The notes under the pieces are model-generated. The model was not told the DNA's origin. It worked only from the letters and a program-made list of their open reading frames with translations, and made no database searches. A program made the translations under genes and the position numbers. Source: Acidobacteriota bacterium (GTDB lineage: Bacteria > Acidobacteriota > Terriglobia > UBA7540). From it: a stretch of DNA of 16,315 nt. Numbering within the stretch: position 1 is the first letter of the stretch; each line of letters starts with the position of its first letter. Where the stretch lies: positions 1 to 16,315 of the forward strand of contig JAKAWN010000119.1 of the NCBI GenBank assembly GCA_021827245.1, given 5' to 3'. This document shows, in pieces, positions 1 to 9,800 of the stretch.

Positions 1-109
1 GCTTCGTGCTAGGTTGTTCGGCTGTTGAAAAAGCCTGCTGGTTTGCCGCGGCTGCAACCGCTGCCACTGTAGAAATTTGAAGAAAATTTCTTCGATTTAG
101 CTCCGCCAT
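1..109 (-). CDS. N-terminus of a Tat-exported protein (partial, runs off left edge)
   Basis: On the minus strand an ATG at 109-107 opens 36 codons that continue past the window edge. The peptide begins MAELNRRNFLQ and continues with an alanine-rich hydrophobic stretch (ISTVAAVAAAA). This is a twin-arginine signal of the (S/T)RRxFLK type, so the folded product is probably exported through the Tat system. A GGGAGGG Shine-Dalgarno sits about 6 bases upstream of the ATG. The gene follows the hydrolase gene ending at 180 by 70 bp in the same direction, which suggests it is the next gene of the same operon. Such leaders are frequent on Gfo/Idh/MocA-type oxidoreductases and other periplasmic enzymes of sugar loci, but the mature protein is outside the window, so no enzyme class is assigned. 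Confidence 0.72.
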   Translation of the reverse strand, partial: MAELNRRNFLQISTVAAVAAAANQQAFSTAEQPSTK

Positions 110-179
110 GAATCCCTCCCACAGCAAAGCCGCTCGTCCGAATGGCAGCGGTCTCGGCCATCGCGCAGAACCCAGAGTT

Positions 180-2693
180 CTAATTTGAATTGCCTCGTGC
201 TGAGTTAGGCTCGTTTGCTAATCCCGTTCTCAAGAATTCGTTGTACCGCTTCGCGTACTGGCGCTTGTATTGCTCAACCGTTTGCTCGAAACTCATGGTT
301 CGGACTGTGCCATTCACTTTTCCTGATATCCGCACTTCGTGAGTAGCCGGCGAGAGTACCAGCTTGCCGTCGGTCACTCTTACTGGTTTCCCGTCAGCTT
401 CGGCTTTGCTCAGCTGCAAAAACCACGGAATAGGGATGATGATATGGTGCGGCACCTGACGGAAATGATCGGTGATTCGAATTATCAAGCCTTGCGGGAC
501 AGATCGCAGCAAAGCAGTAACAGGGCCAAAATCTGACGGCGCATCAGATATTCGGATGGTATCACCGGGCTTCACCCAGGCGGGGGAAATCGCCGAGAAC
601 AAATAGAGGTCCTGCTGGTCCTCGCGAACAACCATGTCGCGCATCAAAAGAACGAGCCGCGCCGAAGTCACCATATCCGGCATAATGTTCGTGGAGAGGC
701 TGAAGTCGCGGGTTCCCCATGGATAGGCGCCGTATTCCTGTGTGGCTTGGGCAGAACTGGTATGTAAGAGCAGCGCGTACAAGTCTTCAACTGCCCATTT
801 CTGATCCTGAGGGTCATCCCTCACCAGCTCGTTTTCCGAATTGTTGGGAGTTTGCCAATAGTGAAGAACGCGCGTTGTGTTGAAGACATACTGGGACCCT
901 TCCTTGGCCACCGGGTACGGAATGACGTAAGTCAAAATCCCCTCTGCGTATTCGCTCCTAGTTTTTCGTAGAGTTGCCGTCACTCTAGGATCGAATGGTT
1001 TGAATAATGGGGTGGGATAAAGAAGCAGAAGGTTGTCCCAGTCGTTGCCCTTTGTGGTCCGGTCCAGGGAGGGCGGAATGTAACCGCCGGTCTTGGCAGT
1101 TTGATTGGCTAACTGCCTATCAAAGGCCTCGCGGTAACGTTTATAAAAGGTCTCGAAGTGCTGCGCGTCCTGCTGGTTTCCCATCGCCTTGGCCATCATA
1201 ATGGCGTACCGGAGGCCGTGGAGTGCCCGAAGGTTCTCGCCGGTAAAATGACAGTCCTTAAGCATTTCGTCGTCGTCAAGGGTCGTAGGCGGAAGGAGCC
1301 CCAGAGGATCTTTCTGCGTGATCTCTTCGAGCCACTCGACTCCCCGTGTAACCGACGGGTAGATTTGCGTGAGAAACGCCTGGTCCCGCGTCAGGAGGTA
1401 GTGCCTCCCCCACATCCAGAAAATCTCTCCTATCGTGCCCCAGTATCCTATTTTGGGGTCTCCCCATTCGCCACTGGGCCCTTGAGTCTTTAGAGAATAT
1501 AACTCCGCTCTCTTCGCGATATCATTCAAACCCATGTAATCGAGGGCCATGTCGATGTAGCTTGTCGTATAACCGCCGCTCCAGTGGCCGTGGTACTGGA
1601 ATTTGTTGATGTTCGTTATGTAGTTGTCTCCTACTTTATCTATGGCAAGAAGTGAGTAAATGATGTTGGCAACCAAAGCATCCTGAACTTTATCTTCGGG
1701 AAACGCCAGCGGGACACGATTGCCAACCAAGTTCTCCCAAAAGGAGACAGTGCGATCGAAATAATGGTCAAAACTCGCCTCTTGAATTGCCTTTGCCTTC
1801 TCTGAATCCTGAGGGATGGGAACCACGGGATATTTGAAAACCAATGATCGGCTTTCACCGGGTTTGAGATGAACACGGTAAGTTACAAAGCCCATCGGAG
1901 TATGGGCGTCGACCCCCGAAAACTTCGGGTGAGGATTGGCTGAGATCTCTCCGCCAAAAAAGCGGACCATCCGAAAGCCCTTGTCAAACAGGGTCAAAGA
2001 CAACTGATATGGCGCGGGGTTGGAAGGAAACCAGTAAAGAATTCGATCGTTCCTCACGAGGGCATCGGAGGTGAGAGAGTACTGCCAATTGGAGTCGTAT
2101 CCAGTCTGATCCTCGGTAAGGCTCTTCGGGATGAGGTCGAACCGTTGGTGAAAGCGATAGTCAGCTATGTGTTCCAGACCGCTCCGAGGTCCGCTAAAAC
2201 GATAGCCCGAGCTTAGAAACGCGGTACGTTCTTCAGCGGTGTCATTCTTAACGGCGACTTCAACGAAATTAACAGGCAGGCCCTCCAGCGCCCCCCCCAG
2301 GTCGGCCGCAAACATCGCGAACTCATAGGTGACTCCTTGCCGCCGTACAGAATACTCGATTAAGGGAAGGTATCCTTTGTAGAGAGTCCGGATCCGCTGA
2401 TGGACCGGACGGGGGGGATTTCCAGTGAAAAACATCAAATCTCCGAAGCCGTTGTAAATGTAGCCTTCTGGTGTCACCTCGCTCGCCACCGGAGCGTAAA
2501 GCGTCCCTAAGATGTCTGTAGGGTGCCAGAAGTAACAGAAGGGCTCGCCGGGCTTGTCGATTTTTGGATTGAGCATTCCGCCTAAGTTGGGGTTGAACTC
2601 GCCTTGCGCACGTGCTTGTCGACAGAATGCCAACAGACAAAGGAAGACTATGCTGACGAGCAACGTGGCACGCTTACTCCAAAGCACCTTCAT
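180..2693 (-). CDS. Secreted (alpha/alpha)6-barrel glycoside hydrolase-like protein
   Basis: A protein of about 837 residues. It starts with a signal peptide (MKVLWSKRATLLVSIVFLCLL, then AFCRQARAQ) and is therefore probably periplasmic or outer-surface. Residues about 40-300 look like a beta-sandwich domain. Residues about 320-700 are rich in paired helices, as in six-hairpin glycosidases (HGHWSGGYTTSYIDMALDY, GPSGEWGDPKIGYWGTIGE). A C-terminal beta domain carries the motif DAPSDFGPV. The same layout and an equivalent FGPV motif occur in the protein at 4119-6563, so the two appear distantly homologous. Acidic residues in the GEWGD and TIGE segments are candidate catalytic residues, but I cannot assign a GH family. 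The frame is open to a GTG at 2699. I prefer the ATG at 2693-2691 because GAGAGG lies 5 bases before it, whereas that Shine-Dalgarno would abut the GTG. It ends with TAG at 180. Confidence 0.7.
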   Translation of the reverse strand: MKVLWSKRATLLVSIVFLCLLAFCRQARAQGEFNPNLGGMLNPKIDKPGEPFCYFWHPTDILGTLYAPVASEVTPEGYIYNGFGDLMFFTGNPPRPVHQRIRTLYKGYLPLIEYSVRRQGVTYEFAMFAADLGGALEGLPVNFVEVAVKNDTAEERTAFLSSGYRFSGPRSGLEHIADYRFHQRFDLIPKSLTEDQTGYDSNWQYSLTSDALVRNDRILYWFPSNPAPYQLSLTLFDKGFRMVRFFGGEISANPHPKFSGVDAHTPMGFVTYRVHLKPGESRSLVFKYPVVPIPQDSEKAKAIQEASFDHYFDRTVSFWENLVGNRVPLAFPEDKVQDALVANIIYSLLAIDKVGDNYITNINKFQYHGHWSGGYTTSYIDMALDYMGLNDIAKRAELYSLKTQGPSGEWGDPKIGYWGTIGEIFWMWGRHYLLTRDQAFLTQIYPSVTRGVEWLEEITQKDPLGLLPPTTLDDDEMLKDCHFTGENLRALHGLRYAIMMAKAMGNQQDAQHFETFYKRYREAFDRQLANQTAKTGGYIPPSLDRTTKGNDWDNLLLLYPTPLFKPFDPRVTATLRKTRSEYAEGILTYVIPYPVAKEGSQYVFNTTRVLHYWQTPNNSENELVRDDPQDQKWAVEDLYALLLHTSSAQATQEYGAYPWGTRDFSLSTNIMPDMVTSARLVLLMRDMVVREDQQDLYLFSAISPAWVKPGDTIRISDAPSDFGPVTALLRSVPQGLIIRITDHFRQVPHHIIIPIPWFLQLSKAEADGKPVRVTDGKLVLSPATHEVRISGKVNGTVRTMSFEQTVEQYKRQYAKRYNEFLRTGLANEPNSARGNSN

Positions 2694-2846
2694 TTTCACC
2701 TCTCATTAGTTTCTACCCGATGACAAGGTCCGCGAGGACTCAATGTTGCCACTTCGCCAAGTTCCTTCGTTCAACGGCATTCCAATTAGATGGTTGGATG
2801 GCGACTAATTTACGCGTTAACCTATACCGTGATGAGTATCTGGGCC

Positions 2847-4043
2847 TCAGATCTTGATAAAAATCCTCCTCCGATAAAGAGCCCACATAGCTAAGGTGCA
2901 TAGAACAAGATAGCTTACGGCAAACATCAATGAAGCATTCCAAGGGCTTGCGAACACTAAGTGTAACTTCTCGAATGCATAGGTCCTCCAACTGAGCGTT
3001 CGCCCATCGGAAAGGTGAATTGAGTGGGCTTCGCTCAGCTTCAAGAGCAGTTCTGACGGAATGTAAACGGCGAGCGCGTTCGTCCCAAGTATTACAAAGG
3101 GATGCGACCATGCTCGCCAGCCCTTAAGGTCGATCAGCCAGCAAAAGACGCCCAGAAGCAAAGCTGCAAAACCTCCAGTGAAGACCACATACGTGCTGGT
3201 CCAGAGGTGCTTGTTCATTGGGAAAAATGGGTGCAGAGCAAGCCCGAGCATAATTCCGACCATTCCGGCGATGGCGAGTCCCACGGCCTTCCTCTCCGGT
3301 CGGCTGTGCGCTTGCAACCAGTCGCCTCCAAGAACTCCCAATAGAGTCGTGGCGATCGCTGGCAATGTGCTCAAGATGCCCTCAGCATCTCGTTCCCACA
3401 TGTGGTGGCGCATCAGGGCACGGTCGATAAACATTGTGAGGTTCCCAGAGGGACTCAGGTCACCCGCGTGAAATCCCGGAACCGGCACGAATTCCAAGAG
3501 TGCCCAATAAACAACGAGGAGACCGACCACGGCCCCGATGCGCCCCCTGAACCCTGTACAAAGGAAGACGATCATAGCGAACAGATAACAGATCCCGATC
3601 CGTTGCAAGACACCGGGATATCGCCAAGTTGCAAAATGAAAGACGGGGACATTGGATCCATCAGCTCCGAGGAGGTTTAGGAAAAGCCCCAGCCCGACAA
3701 TGATCAAGCCCCGGATCAGGGCATGATGGAAGAGTTCGTGGTTGGATTGTCCCCTCCGACGCCGGACAGCATTGGAGAAGACCATCGACACGCCGACTAT
3801 AAAAAGGAAAAACGGGAAAACCTGATCCGCCGGTGTCCATCCGTTCCATTCCTTATGTTCTATGGGCCAGTAGATGGCGTAAGGTGTACCCGGGTTATTC
3901 ACCAGAATCATCCCGCCAATGGTCACACCACGGAAGACGTCCAATGACCACAGCCGCCCGGGAAGCGCATCTGAGCTGCGAGCATGGGTGGATTTCTCGG
4001 CGGAGGGAATGGCATCGCTTCGGCAGATGTTTTCAGAAGTCAC
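2847..4043 (-). CDS. Heparan-alpha-glucosaminide N-acetyltransferase-like membrane acyltransferase (DUF5009/NagX type)
   Basis: A 398-residue polytopic membrane protein of roughly ten hydrophobic segments. Family signatures are clear: SLDVFRGVTIGGMILVNNPG at about residues 33-52, HKEWNGWTPADQVFPFFLF at 63-81, GVLQRIGICYLFA, and DAEGILSTLPAIATTLLG followed by MNKHLWTSTYVVFTGG. His63 sits just before WNG, matching the position of the active-site histidine of human HGSNAT (HASWNG). In that family acetyl-CoA on one side of the membrane donates acetyl to glucosamine on the other. Here that would mean acetylation of a periplasmic amino sugar from cytoplasmic acetyl-CoA, but the substrate is not shown. 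The start is a GTG at 4043 with no strong Shine-Dalgarno, and no in-frame ATG occurs before the first conserved block. The gene lies 75 bp after the hydrolase ending at 4119 and 153 bp before the next. Confidence 0.85.
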   Translation of the reverse strand: MTSENICRSDAIPSAEKSTHARSSDALPGRLWSLDVFRGVTIGGMILVNNPGTPYAIYWPIEHKEWNGWTPADQVFPFFLFIVGVSMVFSNAVRRRRGQSNHELFHHALIRGLIIVGLGLFLNLLGADGSNVPVFHFATWRYPGVLQRIGICYLFAMIVFLCTGFRGRIGAVVGLLVVYWALLEFVPVPGFHAGDLSPSGNLTMFIDRALMRHHMWERDAEGILSTLPAIATTLLGVLGGDWLQAHSRPERKAVGLAIAGMVGIMLGLALHPFFPMNKHLWTSTYVVFTGGFAALLLGVFCWLIDLKGWRAWSHPFVILGTNALAVYIPSELLLKLSEAHSIHLSDGRTLSWRTYAFEKLHLVFASPWNASLMFAVSYLVLCTLAMWALYRRRIFIKI

Positions 4044-4118
4044 AGGGCGTGAAGGCCAGATTCCGCGATGACGCCGGCAGGAGACCTGGTCCTAGCCTCC
4101 TCACTCGAAGGTGCAGAA

Positions 4119-6563
4119 TCACTGACAAACGACTTCTATAGAAAAGTGAACGGTTCCCGGCGTCGCAGGAAGCTCAACCACGGGATCGTCCCCCCGCTCG
4201 CTCAGCGTCAAGGGCTTTCCACTGTCCAGAAAGGCGCCGCTCACGCGGTATCCTTCAGGCAAGCGAACGAACAAGAGGACGGCCTTTCCACTAATCCTTT
4301 CCGTGAACGTGGCGGTGCCGGCAATTTTGCCATTGGCAATGTCCGATACCATCCGAAGGCTTACGGGGCCGAAGCGTGAGGGCATGTGAGAAAGGTCAAT
4401 TTCCTTGCCACTTTCCAACCAGGTCCGAGGAGTAGCGCTAAGCAGCCACAACTCGTCAAAAATCCCGTCTTGGTTCAAGTCGTTTTCGTGGATGAGCATG
4501 TGCCGTAGACTGCGAAGCAACAAAGCATTGGCGGGAGGCTCAGGCGGAAGATAAGTACGGCGATACCATTCATCTTCCCTGGGGACTGTAGACTGGCATT
4601 CCCCCGTCACGAAAGTGCCTCGCGTATAGGCAAAGGCAAGTTCACAATAAAACGTATACACCGCTCGCTCCGCTTCATGCCGCGCGATCTGCGAGAACGC
4701 TCGGCCCCATGTGTACAGGGGGTGAATGCCGTCCTGGGCGAATATTGGGAACCCCCCTCGAGCCAGCTGTGGATTGACGTGGGAATCGAAGCGATTCAGG
4801 CCGGCCATCACACCCTGGTGATGCCACATGTATTCTTCCGCATCTGTATAAGGTGCGGCCTGGGGAGCAAAAATCTCCGATTCAAAAAAATAGGGCATCG
4901 CGATGTTGTAGTAACTGGCAGCTCGGCTCTCGACGAGCGATTGATATGGCTTTTCGAATCCCAGCGCAAAAGGAACAAACGGCGGAACGGTTGAGTGATC
5001 TATGCTTGTCAATATCTTCTGACGGACCTCGTCTCCGAACACCTTGGCAACGGAAAGATACCTTTGTCCGAGAGACGGTTCGCCAATATCATCGAAGACC
5101 AGTCCTAGGTCACGGATGGCACGCCATCCATTCGAATTCGTGTTGAGATTGACCACCCGCAGGTTGGGAAGGTCAAACATGTAACCGTCAAGAATCAAGC
5201 CTGACTTCGGATTGCGGTGGGCCAACAGAAAGTCCGCGATCTTGATTAGCCGCGCTTGATTCCGGCGAATGAAGTCCGAGTCCCCGGAAAGCTCGTAATA
5301 GTACGTCGCAAGTTTGAGTTGCGAGATACAGGCTTGAAGGCCTACCCCCTTATCGGTAATTGGATAATCGACGATCGGCTGGATGAAGCGGCGGGCGTCG
5401 CTGAAGTAGCCATATTCGATAAACGGGGAGAGGGTTTCCATGGATTCGGGATAGCCATTACCCTCGTACCAATTAAACATCCCGTATGGAACTTCATCGC
5501 CGATGCTGGCTTCCCAGTCTCCGATCAGTAAACTCCTATAGGCCGACATCGCTACTTTTTCCGGCACTTCGATACGTCCACCTTCCACTAGCTGGTCTTT
5601 CCACTCCGCGATTACCTCACTCCGGGCCTTTGCAAAGTGAGTGGCGTCGGCAGTCACCTCCGTCCCAGCCAACTGTTTGGTGTGGGGGAAGACCACGTAA
5701 ACACTTTCACCAGGCTTCAAAGTAAACCGTACGAGCTTCGTCTTCTGATCATAAGTTCCACCTGGTGAAAACCACGCGAAGACGTTATTGTGTGCGTCTG
5801 TCCACTCGTTATTTCCGAATCCGGCAGAAAGTATCGGGAATCCATAGCCAACCGGTGGCCCCTTCACTTCGAACGACACGCGTCCAGGTCCATTCTTAGC
5901 TGTCAAGCGTATGTAGGCGGCAACCCCTGGCTCATCAATGCACGGGGAACGATATGATGCAAGCAGCCGGTGCACGAAGACGGCTTCTTCATATGTGGTG
6001 CCCCCCTCCTCGTAATCCACGTGGAAGACAGGAAGGTAGCCATCTTGATAGTATGGTTTTCCTTGCCGGTGCTCATCTTCTCCAAAGGGCTCGTCTTTCG
6101 GCCCGACAAATGTCCAGAGATGCGTATTCCCCATAGCCCAAATAGCGCTCGAGGCGTTCGGAACGGTGGGTGTCTGCCGGGTGAGGTTGGCATCAATCTG
6201 GAACCCATTCTCAATCACGCGCATTTTTTCAGTCGATCCCATCGGTGAGAGGATGATCCCGGAATATCTCCAGGGCGCGTTGACATACCGGATGGGCGCC
6301 ATAAGGTTCTTGATATTTTCATAGGTGGGCCCGCCAGGCTTGTTCTTAGTGAGTTCCCAGAAATAGTCATGTTGAGATGCCCGCGCGGCCTTTAACCGGG
6401 CCAGATAATCCTTGGTGGGCCGAATGAGCACAAAGTGCGGCCATCCACCGTAGGGCTCCTCTGGTTGGTTCTGTCTGGCCCCCTGCTGTGCTCCGGTCAT
6501 CTGAGCCAACAGCAAACATGTTAGAAGCACAGCGGCAATTACTTTGGATGAGTGCTTTGCCAC
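4119..6563 (-). CDS. Secreted (alpha/alpha)6-barrel glycoside hydrolase-like protein
   Basis: A protein of 814 residues with a signal peptide (VIAAVLLTCLLLAQMTGAQ). Residues about 50-320 form a probable beta-sandwich, and a helical-hairpin domain follows (SLLIGDWEASIGDEVPYGMF, NWYEGNGYPESMETLSPF, QLKLATYYYELSGDSDF). The C-terminal beta domain begins near LLSATPRTWLESGKEIDLSH and carries MPSRFGPVSLRM. The SLL...GD...NWYEGNGY...YGYFSDARRF arrangement and the FGPV motif match the protein at 180-2693. Its fold suggests a polysaccharide- or oligosaccharide-processing enzyme, with reaction and GH family unknown. The GTG start at 6563-6561 is supported by GGAGG 6 bases upstream. It ends at TAG 4121-4119, 75 bp before the acyltransferase gene. 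The 288-bp gap to the receptor gene at 6852 leaves room for its own promoter, but I see none convincing. Confidence 0.7.
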   Translation of the reverse strand: MAKHSSKVIAAVLLTCLLLAQMTGAQQGARQNQPEEPYGGWPHFVLIRPTKDYLARLKAARASQHDYFWELTKNKPGGPTYENIKNLMAPIRYVNAPWRYSGIILSPMGSTEKMRVIENGFQIDANLTRQTPTVPNASSAIWAMGNTHLWTFVGPKDEPFGEDEHRQGKPYYQDGYLPVFHVDYEEGGTTYEEAVFVHRLLASYRSPCIDEPGVAAYIRLTAKNGPGRVSFEVKGPPVGYGFPILSAGFGNNEWTDAHNNVFAWFSPGGTYDQKTKLVRFTLKPGESVYVVFPHTKQLAGTEVTADATHFAKARSEVIAEWKDQLVEGGRIEVPEKVAMSAYRSLLIGDWEASIGDEVPYGMFNWYEGNGYPESMETLSPFIEYGYFSDARRFIQPIVDYPITDKGVGLQACISQLKLATYYYELSGDSDFIRRNQARLIKIADFLLAHRNPKSGLILDGYMFDLPNLRVVNLNTNSNGWRAIRDLGLVFDDIGEPSLGQRYLSVAKVFGDEVRQKILTSIDHSTVPPFVPFALGFEKPYQSLVESRAASYYNIAMPYFFESEIFAPQAAPYTDAEEYMWHHQGVMAGLNRFDSHVNPQLARGGFPIFAQDGIHPLYTWGRAFSQIARHEAERAVYTFYCELAFAYTRGTFVTGECQSTVPREDEWYRRTYLPPEPPANALLLRSLRHMLIHENDLNQDGIFDELWLLSATPRTWLESGKEIDLSHMPSRFGPVSLRMVSDIANGKIAGTATFTERISGKAVLLFVRLPEGYRVSGAFLDSGKPLTLSERGDDPVVELPATPGTVHFSIEVVCQ

Positions 6564-6851
6564 TTACGACCTCCGCGGCCATACTGACCCGGTTTGATGA
6601 ATGAACCTGGGATGGCGTGGTACCTAGGCGATGATGCGTTCGGCGCTATCCATTCCTTCCGAGCTTGCCTCCCAGGATAGACAGCTAAGATCATTTCCGC
6701 TGCTTAGCGGTTCCGATACAAAATTCGTCATTCAGATCTCAGAAACCTAGGCGTCTTCTTCTCAAGCTGACTTTGGCCGCGCCTCGCATGCAGTAAGGGC
6801 CACAGGGATACGCACCCCGCACAAATGCGAAGACCGCAGGTCAACCCAGTG

Positions 6852-9800
6852 TCAAAAATAAAGCTTTAAAGCCACCTGCATCTCTCGGGCAGGCCCTGCC
6901 GAAAACACTTGTCCGGAAGTATCCGTCCCAATCGTAGAATCGGGCGGGCCGAAAATGGGATGATTAAAGGCGTTGAACATCTCCCAACGGAACTGCAAGT
7001 ATTTTGTCTCGGTGAAATGTATATCCTTGAGAAAGCCCAGGTCGAAATTCTGTGTGCCGTCGGACCGAAGGATGTTGCGAGCGCTGTTGCCGATGGTATA
7101 GGGGGTAGCGAGAGTAAAGCACGATGTGTCGAACCATTCATTGACCGTCGGATTCGATAAGCGCCCGCCGCAAGTGCGGTCGGCACGTTGTCCCGGATCT
7201 TGCACAATGTACCCGGACGTGTCGAAGGGGTTCAATACCGAAAACGGCGCGCCTGAGGCGAATGTCGCAATGCCTGTAAAATGCCATCCTCCCACGATCT
7301 TTCCGGCAGCCCCACCATGGGTCAACCACCTCTTTCCCGGCCCGAAGGGCAGGTCGTACACCCAACTCGCCACCAGCGTATGCCCGGTGTCGAGACTTGA
7401 GACAGCGTAATCCAGCCGCGGATGGAAGCGATCGGCAATAAAGGTTTCATCGCTACTTGTGTAGTCCATTGTCTTGCTCCAGGAATAGGAGACAAGGAAG
7501 CTAAGACCATGGGACAGATGCTTGGTGGCACGAATTTGAAGGGCGTTGTAGTTGGCATTGCCCCCGGCACCAAAATGCTGGCCCAATGTTGTGCTGAACT
7601 GCGGAAATGGGACTTCTGAGAATGCGTTGGGGCCGTAAGGCGGTTGTTGGAGATTGTCATTCAAGCTCAAATGGGTCGATTTATTTCCAACGTAGTTTAC
7701 TGCCAGAGCCGTGCTCGCACCCAACTTGTGCTCGATCGTCAGGTTCCATTCACTTGTGTAGGCGGTCTTGAACTTCTTGTCAGCGAAAGAAACTGTCGGA
7801 GCGAGGAATCCTTGGGGTCCGCTGAAGGACGGCCAGAACGTTGCCCAGTCTGAGGGCACGCCGCTAAACCGGAACTGAAAGATCTGCCATGGAGGGTTTA
7901 CCGTCGCGTAGACTCGAGACACATTTCCCTGGAACGGCACAGTGAAGATACCGGCGCCACCACGGACAACAGTATCCGTCCCGCCAAATGGTCTCCACGC
8001 AAACCCGAATCTGGGGTCAAAGTGGCCTCCGACAGCGTGCGTCAAAGCAAACGGCGCTCCCACTTGGTCCGACAGCACAAACCATTGGGGCTCCGAAGCG
8101 ACAACAACTGGTGCCAAGGGAGACCAGTAATCCACTTTCCCGTTGCGGGCGCTCATGACGACTTTCCCGAGATCCGGGTAAAAGTTCGAGCCCGCCTGCT
8201 CCGGAATGGGCATAGAATCGAACTCAAATCGCGACCCAATGTTGAGAGTCAAGTTTGGCCTGATATTCCAATTATCTTGCGCATAGAAGTACCAGGACGG
8301 TGTTCTTGTACCCCATTTGGGTTGCGGAGGCGTCCGCAGGCTGTAATTGAGATCTCCTAACAGGTAATCCGCGTATGCGTTCCCGGTAAAGAAACCTGTG
8401 AAGGTAAATATACCCTTCGCAATGTAATCATTTTGGTCGTCAGAGAGCTGACGTTCATACCCTGCTCCAAACTTCATGTTGTGTTGGCCGTGTATCCAGT
8501 TGAGAGATCCGCTGAGGGTCCATACCTTTTGCTGCGGCTTCAGATTGAGGAAGGACCCACCGGGTATGCCTCCATATGTTGAAATCCCGATCTGGGGGAA
8601 GCCCCCGTGCCCCGTCGCCGCGGTGGTTTCGTCAAATCCTCCGATACCACTTTCGACAACCCGATTCGGACCGCTATCTGCCGGCGCGAAGTTATACCAC
8701 CAGTTGTAGTAGAACCCGCCGCGAACATCGAGGAGCATATTGGGCGTCAGGATTCGCGTCAAATTCAAAGTTAGATTTTGTGTCCGGACCTCACGGACAA
8801 CGTTGCCGAGTTGGTTCGAGCTTCCGTAGTACTGCGTTCCATTGACGTTCTGGTGCTTGAAGCTCCCATAAATGTAACGCCCCATGATCGTAGTCTTCGG
8901 GGTATGGGCGTCGGCGCGAACGGAAAAGTTGGTCCGGTCGATCGGCGATGGGGTGTTGAGGATAAGGCGGTCTGTCCCGGAATTGGGCTCCGGCACAAAT
9001 TGCTGAAAGTATTGCGCGATAGAGGAAATTCGGCCCGGGGGAATGACGTTGCCGAGAAAAGGTTGGCCTGTGAGAGGATCCTTGATCGGAGTGCTGAGCG
9101 CGGAAAAATCTCCTCTCCGCATGGCATCGGTGGGGACGCGGACATCAGTAGGAATTTCCTCGTGGTCGGAAGTCCGTCCATATTCGGTGTAGAAGAACAA
9201 CCGATCTTTCAGAATCGGACCGCCCAGGTCGCATCCGAATTGATTTCGTTTGAGACTGGGTTTCTTCAAAGCAAAGAAATTCCGGGCGTCGAATGCATCA
9301 TTGCGCAGGAATTCGTATAAGTCGCCGTGAAATTGATTCGTGCCGGACTTCGTCACAACGTCTATGGTTCCTGCACCGCTGCCAAACTCTGCCGAAGAAT
9401 TACTCGCCAAGACCTGGAATTCCTGAATTGCATCCGGAGAAGGTGAGGAAAGCGCGCCTCCATACCAAGTTTCAGTATTCGATTCCCCGTCAACAAGGAA
9501 AGACGTCTTGTCGCTCCTATTGCCGTTAATCTGTACCGAACTCGAAACGTCGTTGTTGCCAAGGTAAACCGCTCCGGGAGTTAATGCTGCCAACTGAGTG
9601 TAGTCCCGTCCGTTGAGAGGCAGGTCAAGCACCTCGCGTCGCGTAACAGCTGTTTCGACCGCGCTCTTATCCGTCTCCACCAGGGGAGCGGCAGCTATGA
9701 CGCTCACCTCCTGCTTGGTAGTCGCCAGTTGCATCGTTATGTCCAGGCGCGCCGCTTGCGCAACGTGGACAGTAAAATGTGTTGCGATATATTTGGCAAA

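Noticed and set aside
71..95. Overlapping palindromes GAAATTT/AAATTTC and GAAGAAA/TTTCTTC near the left edge
   Set aside because: They lie inside the coding sequence of the Tat-signal protein and are explained by its Arg-Asn-Phe-Leu-Gln-Ile codons.
6697..6710. CCGCT-GCTT-AGCGG hairpin after the receptor gene, as a terminator
   Set aside because: The stem is only 5 bp and lacks a U tract on the minus strand. Not supported as an intrinsic terminator.
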